Part shown: positions 63,918-64,000 of the stretch, in pieces
Position numbering within the stretch: position 1 is the first letter of the stretch
Layout of the letters: each line of letters begins with the position of its first letter
Assembly (NCBI GenBank): GCA_017303895.1
Contig: JAFLBF010000008.1
Coordinates: forward strand, 72,813-136,812
DNA length: 64,000 bases
Direction of reading: 5' to 3'
DNA from: Bacteroidota bacterium
GTDB lineage: Bacteria > Bacteroidota > Bacteroidia > 2-12-FULL-35-15
The notes under the pieces: generated by a model
Database searches by the model: none
What the model saw: the letters and a program-made list of their open reading frames with translations, nothing else
Told to the model about the DNA's origin: nothing
Position numbers and translations under genes: made by a program

Positions 63918-64000
63918 CTAATTTTTAGAGAGGTACAAGGGATGCTTTTCGTTGTATTTGCGTAGATAGATAAAAATGGAATCGGCCTTTTGTTTTTTCT
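63918..64000 (-). CDS. C-terminal tail of an unidentified gene running off the right edge
   Basis: On the minus strand one frame is open from the window end to a TAG at 63920-63918, giving 26 residues that end YLRKYNEKHPLYLSKN. The charged, aromatic composition looks like real coding sequence, more than the other two frames do. It is too short to name. It would be the upstream neighbour of ettA, 81 bases away. Confidence 0.45.
   Translation of the reverse strand, partial: KKQKADSIFIYLRKYNEKHPLYLSKN

Overview
The window is an AT-rich chromosomal segment (my impression is a little under 40% GC) from a member of the Bacteroidota. The evidence is consistent: a type IX secretion (T9SS) C-terminal sorting domain and a PorD-like protein, a TonB receptor with a carboxypeptidase-like N-terminal domain, a peptidase S46, the parA-parB-DUF5683-dapB-lepB-lepB-wbqC and bamD-rpoZ-coaBC-porD-recN gene orders, and repeated TAnnTTTG promoter -7 boxes. 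I cannot place it below phylum. No rRNA, tRNA, CRISPR array, transposase or prophage gene was seen, and no gene-free gap exceeds 300 bases.

Layout. 1-4.6 kb: the end of a surface-glycan region (truncated glycosyltransferase, methyltransferase, polytopic membrane protein, galE, a small STAS-like gene). 4.7-14.9 kb: housekeeping (RelA/SpoT homologue, FMN reductase, metal-dependent hydrolase, then parAB, a DUF5683 protein, dapB, two signal peptidases I, WbqC). 14.9-18.1 kb: a large secreted BNR/PKD protein with a T9SS signal. 18.2-26.4 kb: two glycosyltransferases coupled to a TrpG/PabA amidotransferase and a GNAT, an SDR epimerase, an LptF/G permease, and an ArnT/PMT-like transferase paired with a DPM1-like GT2. 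26.5-29 kb: small envelope proteins, including an unlisted 42-residue lipoprotein, and an alpha-oxoamine synthase. 29.1-39.4 kb: bamD, rpoZ, coaBC, porD-like, recN, fabI, a TonB receptor and a phosphohexomutase.

39.4-51 kb is a two-armed polysaccharide locus. The minus arm carries an ABC exporter pair, a double-domain GT2 enzyme, an MBOAT O-acyltransferase with its AlgJ/AlgX-like partner, and a DUF2142/GT-C-like membrane protein. The plus arm carries two GT4 enzymes and an O-antigen ligase-like protein. Together these look like assembly, O-acetylation and export of a surface polysaccharide. 51-64 kb holds mltG coupled to a seven-haem cytochrome/TPR protein, a queuosine-precursor transporter, bioA, trmD, a GxxExxY nuclease-fold gene inside imperfect inverted repeats, hisS, a DPP7-like peptidase, an unknown anchored protein, ettA, and the tail of another gene at the right edge.

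The least explained features are non-coding: the GxxExxY cassette with its flanking inverted repeats; a perfect inverted repeat that carries two divergent -7 boxes; three different intergenic tandem triplications with 14-16 bp period within 3 kb; TACGAAT-rich repeats 5' of two neighbouring genes; and very short leaders implied by the positions of several promoter boxes. No clearly new multi-gene system was found. Many starts were moved downstream from the longest open frame, with reasons given in each entry.
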